A stretch of DNA of 6,395 bases from CAYRVF01 sp964427535 (GCA_964427535.1 CAYRVF010000189.1:1-6395); one strand, 5' to 3'; positions 1 to 5,873 are shown, counted from the stretch's first letter. Numbers and translations: made by a program. The notes: generated from the sequence alone by a model not told the origin.

Positions 1-2040
1 GCTGAGCAGGAATACCTCATAGTCCATCGAGAGGCCGAAGAGGATGCAGAACAGCAGAATCGGGATCGTGCTGTCGATGGTGCCACTGGCCGAGAAGCCG
101 AGCTGGCTGGCAAAGTGCCCCTGCTGGAAGATGAACACCAGCGCGCCATACGCGGCGCCGACCGAGAGCACGTTCATCAGAATCGCCTTGAGCGGCAGCA
201 CCACCGACCGGAACATCAGCAGCAGCAGGACATACGTCGCGACCAGGATGTAGAGGATCGCCTTCGGGAAGTTGCCATACAGGTAGCGGTTGAAGTCGAG
301 GCTGATGGCCTGCAAGCCGCCGACATAGACGTTCAGGCCTGGCGCGTTGGCTTTGTCATCCGCGCGCAGGTGGTCGATGAGCGCCTTGCCCTCGGTGCTG
401 TCGAGCGTGGTGTTGGCGGTCGCCGTGATCACGGTCGTGTCGCCGCCGGTGGTCTGGCCGATGAGCGCGGCAAGGCCGGGCACCTGCTGATACTGTCCGG
501 AGACGTAGAGCTGCGTGAGCTGCGCCTGTGTGAGCGCGGGCGCGCCCGGCGTGACGGGCAGGCGTGTGACGCTCGTGACACCGGTGATGTGCGGCTGCGC
601 CGCGACCCACGCGCTCAACTCGCGCACCGCGGCGAGATGGTCCGCGGTGAGGATGCTGCCGCCGTCGGGCGTCTGCGCGACAAGCTGCACCTGTTGCTGC
701 TGCGAGCCGGGATACTGCTGCGCGAGAATGTCGAGACCCTTGCGAGCGTTCGAGGACGCCGGCAGCGCCGATGAGGATGGCGTGCCGATGTTCATCGAGA
801 GGGCGGGCGAGGCGAGCGCGATCAGCACGGCGGTGACAAAGACCACGATGACCACCGGGCGCCGCATCACGCCCATCGCCAGCGTGTGCCACAAGCCCGG
901 GCGCTCGCTTTCCTCAGCGGTGCTTCCGGCGCCACCGAGCAACTTACCGAGCACTGGAATCCGCAGGGCATTCACGCGCGGGCCGAGGATGCCGAGCAGC
1001 GCGGGCAGCAGGGTCAGCGCCGCGAGCACCGCCGCCGCGACGACGACCGCGCCGCCGATGCCAAAGGACGTCATGAATGGGATACCGATGAGCAGCAGCC
1101 CCGTGAAGCCAATCATGACGGTGAGTCCGCTGAAGAGAATCGCCTCGCCCGCCGTGGCCACCGTCCAGCCGACGGCGTCGCCCCGGCTGCGGCCACGCGC
1201 GAGTTCTTCGCGGAAGCGGCGTGTCATGAAGAGGCTGTAGTCAATGGAGATGCCCAGCCCGACAATCGAGGCGACGTTCAACACGAAGACGTTCGTCGAG
1301 GCATGCACCGCGATGGCATAGATGACGGCGAGAGCCACCGGCACGGCGACCAGCGCCAGCAGCAGCGGCAACGCGGCGGCCACCAGCGTGCCGAAGACGA
1401 TCAGCAGCACGATGCCCGCGATAGGCAGCGCCGCTTCCTCCGCGCTGCGGGTGTCTTGCTCGCTGATGGTGTTGAACTCGGCATAGACGGCCGGGTCACC
1501 GGTGAGATACGCCTTCGCGGGGCCGCTCGACGGCAGCAGCGAGCGGAGCTGCGTCAACTGCTTCTGTGTCGTGTCGACGTTTGAATTGAAGCTGAGATTG
1601 ACGTAGGTCGTCTTGCCGTCCTGCCCGTCGATCGGCGCGGGCGTGATGCGGGTGAGATGCGGGAAGCTGCTGACGCGCGAGGTGAAATCGGTAATCTCAC
1701 GCTGATAGCTCGGATCATCCATCTGGGCCGTCGCCGACTGGAAGACCACGAGCACCTGCGACGCGGGCTGATGCAGCCTTGCGTTGATGATATTGGAAGC
1801 ATGCACCGACTCGCTGGTATTCAGCGAGTAGCCGCCACCGGTGAGCACCGAGCCGATCTTCGCGGCGAAGGGAGCGCTGATGGCAAGTCCCACGATCCAG
1901 ATCGCGAGAATCACCCAGCGCAGTCGATAGATCGCGCGGCCATAGCCGATGCCGAGCCGGTAGAGGCCATGCGCCTCGGGTGCGGCTGAGGGGGCTGGCG
2001 CCGTCTCCGTTGGCCGAGAAGTCCGATTCTCTATTCGCAT
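1..2040 (-). CDS. MMPL-family (RND superfamily) membrane transporter, C-terminus cut by window edge
   Basis: Proton-driven inner-membrane transporter of the MMPL/YdfJ type, a family that exports lipids, polyketides or drugs; the substrate cannot be read from sequence. Translating the minus strand from ATG 2040 gives 680 uninterrupted residues to the edge. A cytoplasmic tail (1-40) precedes TM1 (about 41-60). A large extracytoplasmic domain (about 61-203) leads to TM2-6 (about 204-355), then TM7 (about 394-412), a second extracytoplasmic domain (413-592) and TM8-10 (from about 593). TM4 carries GISIDYSLF (Asp267-Tyr268) followed by RRFREE. The matching TM10 motif GLSMDYEVFLLS (Asp673-Tyr674) ends the visible part. 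These paired Asp-Tyr residues correspond to the proton-relay pairs known from MmpL3, so the pump looks functional. YdfJ-like members are a little over 700 residues, so probably 50-100 are missing. The start is backed by AAAAGGA 8 nt upstream (2049-2055). It is transcribed divergently from the DegS-like gene. Confidence 0.93.
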   Translation of the reverse strand, partial: MRIENRTSRPTETAPAPSAAPEAHGLYRLGIGYGRAIYRLRWVILAIWIVGLAISAPFAAKIGSVLTGGGYSLNTSESVHASNIINARLHQPASQVLVVFQSATAQMDDPSYQREITDFTSRVSSFPHLTRITPAPIDGQDGKTTYVNLSFNSNVDTTQKQLTQLRSLLPSSGPAKAYLTGDPAVYAEFNTISEQDTRSAEEAALPIAGIVLLIVFGTLVAAALPLLLALVAVPVALAVIYAIAVHASTNVFVLNVASIVGLGISIDYSLFMTRRFREELARGRSRGDAVGWTVATAGEAILFSGLTVMIGFTGLLLIGIPFMTSFGIGGAVVVAAAVLAALTLLPALLGILGPRVNALRIPVLGKLLGGAGSTAEESERPGLWHTLAMGVMRRPVVIVVFVTAVLIALASPALSMNIGTPSSSALPASSNARKGLDILAQQYPGSQQQQVQLVAQTPDGGSILTADHLAAVRELSAWVAAQPHITGVTSVTRLPVTPGAPALTQAQLTQLYVSGQYQQVPGLAALIGQTTGGDTTVITATANTTLDSTEGKALIDHLRADDKANAPGLNVYVGGLQAISLDFNRYLYGNFPKAILYILVATYVLLLLMFRSVVLPLKAILMNVLSVGAAYGALVFIFQQGHFASQLGFSASGTIDSTIPILLFCILFGLSMDYEVFLLS

Positions 2041-2397
2041 GTGTGCTGTCCTTTTCTGGTCTGCGGCGCGCTCAGCAACAGCACGCCAGCGGCGAGTGCA
2101 ACACCCTTCCCGCTACGCCTCGGCAACTTCCGAGCAACCAGTAAAGACTGCCCCAAGCACGCAGGCCGCACGAACGCCATCTTATCTGTACCGCATTTCA
2201 CGCCCTCTGCGCGAGAGTGCTGGCCAGAACTTCTCAGCTGATGTGTCGCGGTACGAGATAGGTCAGCGCGACGGAACGTTCCGCGTAAAAACGCCGAGTT
2301 TGCTCGCCCAGTGGTCTATCCGCTGCGATAGAGCCGCCACAGGGGAACGGCGAACAGTGATGTCGTCGGTGGCAAGGGGATGGAAAGGAGCTCGCGA
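2041..2397. promoter_or_regulatory. Divergent intergenic control region
   Basis: No credible gene lies between the two divergent starts; the open frames here have no ribosome binding site and no recognisable family. The region must hold promoters for both genes, but no box pair is convincing. On the minus strand TAAGAT (2179-2184) is a weak -10 candidate for the transporter without a good -35. A perfect 12-bp palindrome CGGAACGTTCCG sits at 2272-2283. An imperfect hairpin TCTATC-cgctgc-GATAGA (2315-2332) would lie in the leader of the plus-strand gene. Either could be an operator, but a 12-bp palindrome is expected about once or twice by chance in a window this size. Confidence 0.45.
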
Positions 2398-3870
2398 GTG
2401 TTGTCGAACCACGGCGCGATGACTGAAGGGCGGATGGACGGGAGCGGCGAGGAGATGTCGTGGGGTGAGGACGAAGGTTACTCGGGCGCCTTCGACGCGG
2501 CCCTGGAGTACCCGCCCAATTCCGGCACGTCCCTGCCGTCGCCACAGACACCGCACGGCTTCTCCGCCTCCGCGATCTATCCGGCGGGCAGTGGAATCAG
2601 CGATTCGCTGACTCCCTCGGCGCCGACCGCGCGGTATTTCCCCGCCGACGTGAACGCCCGCCGCTCCAATCCCCTCTCGTTCGCCGGGCAGTCGGCTCCA
2701 TTCCAGCCACCAATCACCTCGGGGTCGCTTAACATCCCGATCGGCTCCGGCGGTCTCGCCTGGCCAGCCTCGGGAGCGCTGCCCTATGGGCAGTCGTCTG
2801 GGCCGCTGGATACGCCACGACGTGCCCAGTCGACGAGCGGCATGCTCCCGCGGTCATCCGCACCACTGCAGGCCCCTATGGCACCGTCAGCGACTCCGCG
2901 GCCGGGAAGTGCTGAACTGCTCGACAGGTGTGCCGACGAGCTGCAGCGGCTGGAGCGCGAGACGAACGAGCTGAATATGCTGCTCGCGCAGGACCGGCAA
3001 GAGCTGGCCAAGTTCACCGAGCGGAAGCAGGCGGCTCAAAATGTCGTGGAGGAGATGGAAGCTCATCTCGAACACTACGCGCGCCAGCAGATCCGGTCGG
3101 CATATCTCGATGCCTCAGAGGCTGAGATGGGCGTCTTCATGCTCACGGAGCATATCGAACATCTCGAAGGCAAGGTAACCGTGCTGGAGCGCTATGCCCG
3201 CTTTCTGAGCACCGTCCTCGCCGCGCTGCGCGGGGGAGACGTGTCGTACGGGGCGCGCCCGCAGACGTCGCAGCCGCCATCCGCCCCCGCCGCGCACCAG
3301 TCCGCGCCGCTTCCATTTCCGACCGACGGGATGCCCGCGCCGATCTCGGCGCCTTTGCCGCCGCTGCCTGCACGGCCGAGCGCGCCGTCGCAGCCCGGAG
3401 CGACGGCGCCCGAGATGTCGCGGCAGCGGCACGCCGGAGTGCTCTCAACACCGGTGGCGCCAGACGAGGGGCCGGGGCTGGTGCTCTCGATACGCAACTA
3501 CACCGCCGAAGTCGCCCAGAAGTACGGCGTAGACGTGAACGTCCTCGCCAGCGCCGACGACTATCCATTGCCGCTGGAGGCCGAGGTAGCTCTGTTCCGG
3601 GTGCTCCAGGAGGCCGTCAGAAACGCCGTCCATGCGGGGCAGGCACGCACTATCCACGTGTCGGTTGACGCGGCGGAGGGCATGCTGCGGCTCCTCGTCG
3701 AGGACGACGGCTGCGGCTTCGACGTTCAAGCCGCGGTGGAGCGCATGGCTAGCGGCACCTCACGTGGCCTGGCGCGCATGCACCGCTACGCCGAGGCGCT
3801 CGGGGGCCAGCTCACGGTGGAAAGCGGGATCACCGGCAGCCGTGTCGGCGTGAGCGTTCCGCTCGCCTGA
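2398..3870 (+). CDS. DegS-like soluble histidine-kinase homologue, DHp domain lost or vestigial
   Basis: Cytoplasmic signalling protein of 490 residues with no membrane segment. Residues 1-170 are rich in Pro, Ser and Gly and probably disordered. Residues 171-278 form a charged coiled coil with an IRSAY motif (232-236) matching the DegS sensor domain. Residues 279-360 are a Pro/Ala linker. Residues 361-490 are a GHKL ATPase domain of the NarL/DegS class: N box LFRVLQEAVRNAVHA (399-413, Glu405 and Asn409), G1 box EDDGCGFD (435-442), G2 region RGLARMHRYAEALGG (456-470) and terminal GSRVGVSVPL. The ATP site looks intact. The phosphoacceptor helices that normally join coil and ATPase domain are absent; only SRQRHAGVL (341-349) faintly recalls an H box. 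GTG 2398 is chosen because AAAGGAG (2384-2390) lies 7 nt upstream; in-frame ATG 2380 overlaps that site and would add 6 residues. No response regulator is adjacent. It may act as an ATP-binding partner, a transphosphorylated kinase, or a degenerate kinase. Confidence 0.88.
   Translation: MLSNHGAMTEGRMDGSGEEMSWGEDEGYSGAFDAALEYPPNSGTSLPSPQTPHGFSASAIYPAGSGISDSLTPSAPTARYFPADVNARRSNPLSFAGQSAPFQPPITSGSLNIPIGSGGLAWPASGALPYGQSSGPLDTPRRAQSTSGMLPRSSAPLQAPMAPSATPRPGSAELLDRCADELQRLERETNELNMLLAQDRQELAKFTERKQAAQNVVEEMEAHLEHYARQQIRSAYLDASEAEMGVFMLTEHIEHLEGKVTVLERYARFLSTVLAALRGGDVSYGARPQTSQPPSAPAAHQSAPLPFPTDGMPAPISAPLPPLPARPSAPSQPGATAPEMSRQRHAGVLSTPVAPDEGPGLVLSIRNYTAEVAQKYGVDVNVLASADDYPLPLEAEVALFRVLQEAVRNAVHAGQARTIHVSVDAAEGMLRLLVEDDGCGFDVQAAVERMASGTSRGLARMHRYAEALGGQLTVESGITGSRVGVSVPLA
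2719..2877 (+). repeat. Degenerate SG-x-L-x-x-P motif array in the disordered N-terminal tail
   Basis: Within the DegS-like protein (GTG numbering) residues 108-160 hold six spaced copies of a short motif: SGSLNIP (108-114), SGGLAWP (117-123), SGALP (125-129), SGPLDTP (134-140), SGMLP (147-151) and SAPLQAP (154-160). Two similar copies, SAPLPFP and SAPLPPLP, occur in the linker between coiled coil and ATPase domain. The repeat exists at protein level; codons differ between copies, so it is not a recent DNA slippage product. Its function is unknown; low-complexity bias alone could produce part of the pattern. Confidence 0.5.
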
Positions 3871-4196
3871 CGCGACGAGACGATCCATCACGGCGTCAGT
3901 TGGGACTGCGGAGGGGGAGGAGGAGCGCTCGGGCGGGACACGGCGCAGAGTGCCAAGCGAACTCTCTAACGGGAAATACACGGATCGGAACTTCGCAGCG
4001 ATTTTTCATGAGTTTGCTGGCACGGTGGCAATGAGCCTGCATGAGAAGCAAGGCAAGGGAGAAGCGCGAGACACCTCCTGAACTCGCGACGGGCGCCGGA
4101 AGGCTAGATGTCAGATGGCCCGCGATAGGGGTAGGCCGCTTCACCGAAGGTCGGAGTCCGCTATGGACTCTACGGCACTTTTTGTTGGGTCATCTG
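3871..4196. other. Gene-free region upstream of the pilin cassettes
   Basis: No supported gene. A 7-bp inverted repeat CTGACGC/GCGTCAG (3867-3873 and 3893-3899) spans the stop codon of the preceding gene with a 19-nt loop and no T-run, so it is at best a poor terminator. The pilin promoter should lie here. The best guess is TTCACC (4140-4145) with TATGGA (4162-4167) at 16 nt spacing, a weak match. The hairpin at 4154-4170 is listed separately. Confidence 0.5.
4154..4183 (+). terminator. Possible terminator or attenuator hairpin before the first pilin
   Basis: GAGTCC (4154-4159), loop GCTAT, GGACTC (4165-4170) form a perfect 6-bp stem, followed after 8 nt by a run of five T in CACTTTTTG. The gap between stem and T-run is too wide for a textbook intrinsic terminator. 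It could end read-through from the DegS-like gene, act as a leader structure, or be chance. Confidence 0.3.
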
Positions 4197-4369
4197 GGAG
4201 AGGGGAAGCAAACAGCATGTCGAAGCAGCTTGTGCGCTCGGAGCGCGGTCAGGGTCTGGTGGAGTACGCGCTGATCATCGCGCTCGTCGCGGTCGTCGTC
4301 ATCGCCGCGCTGATCGTGCTCGGGCCGACCATCGCCTCGATCTTCACCAAGATCAACACCGGCCTCTAG
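4197..4369 (+). repeat. 173-bp perfect direct repeat, copy 1 (pilin cassette)
   Basis: Identical base for base to 4498-4670. It begins at the GGAGAGGGG ribosome binding site and ends exactly at the TAG stop codon. The base before and the base after differ between copies, and the surrounding sequence shows no similarity. Confidence 0.97.
4217..4369 (+). CDS. Flp/Fap-type pilin, copy 1
   Basis: Prepilin of 50 residues for a Tad/Flp-type (type IVb-like) pilus. A short basic leader (MSKQLVRSERG) precedes QGLVEY and a long hydrophobic helix (about 18-40), then a polar tail SIFTKINTGL. Cleavage by a TadV/CpaA-like prepilin peptidase after Gly11 would place Glu at +5 and Tyr at +6, the arrangement known for Flp pilins, and leave 39 residues. 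After processing the subunit would sit in the membrane until polymerised. ATG 4217 is chosen because the homology with copy 2 starts just upstream at the shared ribosome binding site (GGAGAGGGG, 4197-4205, 11 nt away, rather far). An in-frame ATG at 4115 would add a tail not shared with copy 2. No pilus assembly ATPase, secretin or peptidase gene is in the window. Identical to copy 2 in every codon. Confidence 0.9.
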   Translation: MSKQLVRSERGQGLVEYALIIALVAVVVIAALIVLGPTIASIFTKINTGL

Positions 4370-4379
4370 GCTGGTGTGC

Positions 4380-4425
4380 CTCGCGGGTCCGGCGCGGACG
4401 CTCGACGGAACTCCGGACCCGCGAG
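4380..4425 (+). other. 13-bp-stem hairpin between the pilin copies
   Basis: Bases 4380-4392 (CTCGCGGGTCCGG) are the exact reverse complement of 4413-4425, with a 20-nt loop. It starts 11 nt after the first pilin stop codon. No T-run follows (GCGGCAGG), so it is not a typical intrinsic terminator. It could protect the 3' end of the upstream pilin message, weaken read-through into copy 2, or be factor-dependent. Confidence 0.65.
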
Positions 4426-4497
4426 CGGCAGGTCTCAACGTGGCGGCGATGTGTTCGGCGTCATGGTCAGTTCGCTCGTTTGTCGTGTACGTGTGTA

Positions 4498-4670
4498 GGA
4501 GAGGGGAAGCAAACAGCATGTCGAAGCAGCTTGTGCGCTCGGAGCGCGGTCAGGGTCTGGTGGAGTACGCGCTGATCATCGCGCTCGTCGCGGTCGTCGT
4601 CATCGCCGCGCTGATCGTGCTCGGGCCGACCATCGCCTCGATCTTCACCAAGATCAACACCGGCCTCTAG
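4498..4670 (+). repeat. 173-bp perfect direct repeat, copy 2 (pilin cassette)
   Basis: Second copy of the 4197-4369 cassette, offset by 301 bp, with no difference at any synonymous or ribosome-binding-site position. The 128-bp spacer before it is not repeated after it, so this is not a plain tandem duplication of the whole 301-bp unit. Confidence 0.97.
4518..4670 (+). CDS. Flp/Fap-type pilin, copy 2
   Basis: Encodes the same 50-residue prepilin as copy 1: basic leader, probable processing after Gly11, GLVEY at the head of the hydrophobic helix, short polar C-terminus. The ribosome binding site GGAGAGGGG (4498-4506) is also identical, so translation should start equally well. The gene starts 148 bp after the stop of copy 1, on the same strand. 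The frame stays open back to 4374, but that extension crosses the unrelated spacer and its hairpin and is not supported. Two identical genes would raise pilin dosage; whether both are expressed depends on read-through past the spacer hairpin or on a promoter in 4426-4497, where I see no clear box pair. A hairpin with a T-run follows at 4697-4744. Confidence 0.9.
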   Translation: MSKQLVRSERGQGLVEYALIIALVAVVVIAALIVLGPTIASIFTKINTGL

Positions 4671-4696
4671 ACCCGGCACTACCTTATCTCGCGTGA

Positions 4697-4744
4697 ACGT
4701 CACGCCGGTCGCAACGCGTGTTGTCGCCGGCGTGCGTCTGTTTT
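4697..4744 (+). terminator. Probable terminator of the pilin unit
   Basis: CACGCCGG (4701-4708) pairs with CCGGCGTG (4727-4734). Inside it CAAC/GTTG pairs around a GCGT loop, and outside it ACG/CGT (4697-4699 with 4735-4737) extends the stem past one bulged T. The structure is followed by CTGTTTTCC. The interior loop makes it imperfect, but position and T-run fit an intrinsic terminator after copy 2. Confidence 0.5.
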
Positions 4745-4765
4745 CCGGAGCCTCATTCCCCCCAC

Positions 4766-4793
4766 CCCCCTTCCCTTTGCGAGGGGAAGGGGG
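4766..4793. repeat. C/G-rich palindrome, possible dispersed REP-like element
   Basis: CCCCCTTCCC (4766-4775) and GGGAAGGGGG (4784-4793) are perfect reverse complements around the 8-nt loop TTTGCGAG. No T-run follows on either strand. Palindromes of this style (CCCC-TTCCC, a GCGA-containing loop, GGGAA-GGGG) recur between genes in several GC-rich bacteria. Membership of a dispersed family is an inference from form; only one copy is present here. Confidence 0.5.
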
Positions 4794-4853
4794 AGAGGTT
4801 CCGCCCACGAGCTTCCGGACGGTTATGCGCACGCACACATGGGCGAGAGAGGC

Positions 4854-4872
4854 GGGACTGGGCCGGGCCGGG
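4854..4872 (+). other. G-quadruplex motif at the prs promoter
   Basis: Four GGG tracts (4854-4856, 4860-4862, 4865-4867, 4870-4872) are separated by loops ACT, CC and CC, a canonical short-loop quadruplex pattern on the non-template strand. The last tract abuts the TG of the extended -10 box. Two GGGG tracts (4882-4885, 4887-4890) follow just after the -10 box. Confidence 0.6.
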
Positions 4873-4881
4873 TGATATACT
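4873..4881 (+). promoter_or_regulatory. Extended -10 promoter for prs
   Basis: TGATATACT reads TG-N-TATACT, an extended -10 element one base away from the sigma-70 consensus. No recognisable -35 hexamer lies 17 bp upstream; that place is occupied by the G-tracts. Transcription would start near 4887-4889, giving a leader of about 40 nt before prs. Confidence 0.55.
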
Positions 4882-4894
4882 GGGGAGGGGTATC

Positions 4895-4930
4895 ATGGCC
4901 ATAAAAAGCACACGCGAGGGGCACCGATGA
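4895..4930 (+). CDS. Possible 11-codon leader ORF overlapping the prs start
   Basis: ATG GCC ... CGA TGA encodes MAIKSTREGHR. Its stop overlaps the prs start as ATGA (4927-4930), the arrangement used for translational coupling. GGGGAGGGG (4882-4890) lies 4 nt upstream and would be a strong ribosome binding site. If transcription starts near 4888 as the -10 box predicts, most of that site is not transcribed. Codons ATA, AAA and ACA are unlike the GC-rich neighbours. It is more likely leader than gene. Confidence 0.2.
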   Translation: MAIKSTREGHR

Positions 4931-5865
4931 GCGAAATGGCAGTCTTTACCGGTAACGCGCACCCAGAACTGGCGCGCAGCATCTGCGACCACCTGGGCAT
5001 CCCGCTGGGGAAGGCGCAGGTCTTCGAATTCTCGAACGAGAACATCTTCGTCAAGATCGACGAGAACGTACGCGGCAAAGACGTCTTTATGGTGCAGCCG
5101 TTTAGCTCGCCAGTGAACACCTCCATCATGGAAGCGCTGATCATGCTGGACGCGCTCAAGCGCGCCTCGGCCAATCGCATCACCGCCGTGATTCCGTATT
5201 ATGCCTATGGCCGCACGGACAAGAAAGATCAGCCCCGTGTGCCGATCACCGCGCGCCTCCTCGCCGATTGCATCAGCGTGGCCGGAGCCAATCGCGTGCT
5301 GACGGTGGACCTGCACGCGGGTCAGATACAAGGGTTCTTCAGCGTGCCGGTGGACGAGCTGACGGCGCAGACGTTGCTGGCGCACTACTTCTTCACCAAA
5401 GAGCTCGACAACTTCACCGTCGTCGCGACCGATACCGGCTTCGCGAAGAAGGCGCGTAACTTCGCCGAGCGGTTGAACGCGCCGCTCGCGATCGTGGAGA
5501 AGCGGCGGCTGGGCAACGACGGACGCATGGAGAGCATGGGCCTCATCGGCTCAGTAGAGGGGCGGCACGCGGTCATCGTGGATGACGAGATCGATACCGC
5601 GGGCTCGCTACTGCAGGCGGCGCACATCGTCAAAGAGAACGGCGCGCGCGACATCTACGCCTGCGCGGTGCATAGCGTGCTCTCGGGTCCGGCCGTCGAG
5701 CGCCTGCAGGACCCGATCATCAAGGAGCTCGTCGTCACCGACACGGTGCCACTGCCAGAGGAAAAGCGCCTGCCGAAGATCACCCAGCTCTCGGTGGCCG
5801 AGCTGCTGGCGGGCGCCATCGCGCGCATCCACGAAGGGCGCTCGGTCTCGCAGCTTTTCCGCTAA
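4927..5865 (+). CDS. prs: Ribose-phosphate diphosphokinase (PRPP synthase)
   Basis: Transfers pyrophosphate from ATP to ribose 5-phosphate, making PRPP for purine, pyrimidine, NAD, histidine and tryptophan synthesis; cytosolic. The 312 residues match the usual length of about 310-320. Visible motifs are AVFTGNAHPELA (5-16), the adenine loop FSNEN (35-39), IPYYAYGRTDKK (89-100), metal-binding DLH (128-130) in VDLHAGQIQGFF, flexible-loop KRR (192-194), the ribose-phosphate loop VDDEIDTAGS (218-227), LSGPAVERL (252-260) and C-terminal SVSQLF. Two active-site stretches differ from classical enzymes: RQD is R96-T97-D98, and the pyrophosphate loop DxGG is D169-T-G-F172. Both resemble a divergent clade of bacterial Prs proteins. 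The start is backed by GAGGGG (4916-4921) 5 nt upstream. The gene has its own promoter (4873-4881) and terminator (5968-5996), so it seems monocistronic. Confidence 0.96.
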   Translation: MSEMAVFTGNAHPELARSICDHLGIPLGKAQVFEFSNENIFVKIDENVRGKDVFMVQPFSSPVNTSIMEALIMLDALKRASANRITAVIPYYAYGRTDKKDQPRVPITARLLADCISVAGANRVLTVDLHAGQIQGFFSVPVDELTAQTLLAHYFFTKELDNFTVVATDTGFAKKARNFAERLNAPLAIVEKRRLGNDGRMESMGLIGSVEGRHAVIVDDEIDTAGSLLQAAHIVKENGARDIYACAVHSVLSGPAVERLQDPIIKELVVTDTVPLPEEKRLPKITQLSVAELLAGAIARIHEGRSVSQLFR

Positions 5866-5873
5866 CGTGTGGC

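Noticed and set aside
115..1584. Long plus-strand open frames opposite the transporter gene (for example 115-774 and 886-1584)
   Set aside because: They are Arg/Gln-rich shadows of the minus-strand transporter frame, which has family motifs and a ribosome binding site; they show no domain of their own.
2272..2283. Perfect palindrome CGGAACGTTCCG as an operator
   Set aside because: About 1.6 such 12-bp palindromes are expected by chance in 6.4 kb, and no regulator gene is nearby; mentioned only as part of the intergenic description.
2039..2422. A 127-codon plus-strand frame across the divergent intergenic region
   Set aside because: No ribosome binding site, no recognisable family, and it overlaps both real gene starts.
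3867..3899. CTGACGC/GCGTCAG inverted repeat as terminator of the DegS-like gene
   Set aside because: The loop is 19 nt, the stem overlaps the stop codon and no T-run follows.
4018..4036. TGGCAC resembling a sigma-54 -24 element upstream of the pilins
   Set aside because: No GC lies at the required -12 spacing (CAATG where TTGC is needed).
3865..4197. Direct regulation of the pilin genes by the neighbouring DegS-like protein
   Set aside because: Only proximity supports it; there is a 340-bp gap, no shared operon signal, no response regulator and no identifiable binding site.
4115..4216. Upstream in-frame ATG extending pilin copy 1 to 84 residues
   Set aside because: The extension is not shared with copy 2, and it would bury the basic leader and processing site inside the protein. 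The duplicated unit starts at the ribosome binding site before ATG 4217.
4374..4517. Upstream in-frame ATG extending pilin copy 2 to 98 residues
   Set aside because: It runs through the spacer hairpin, lacks a ribosome binding site and has no counterpart in copy 1.
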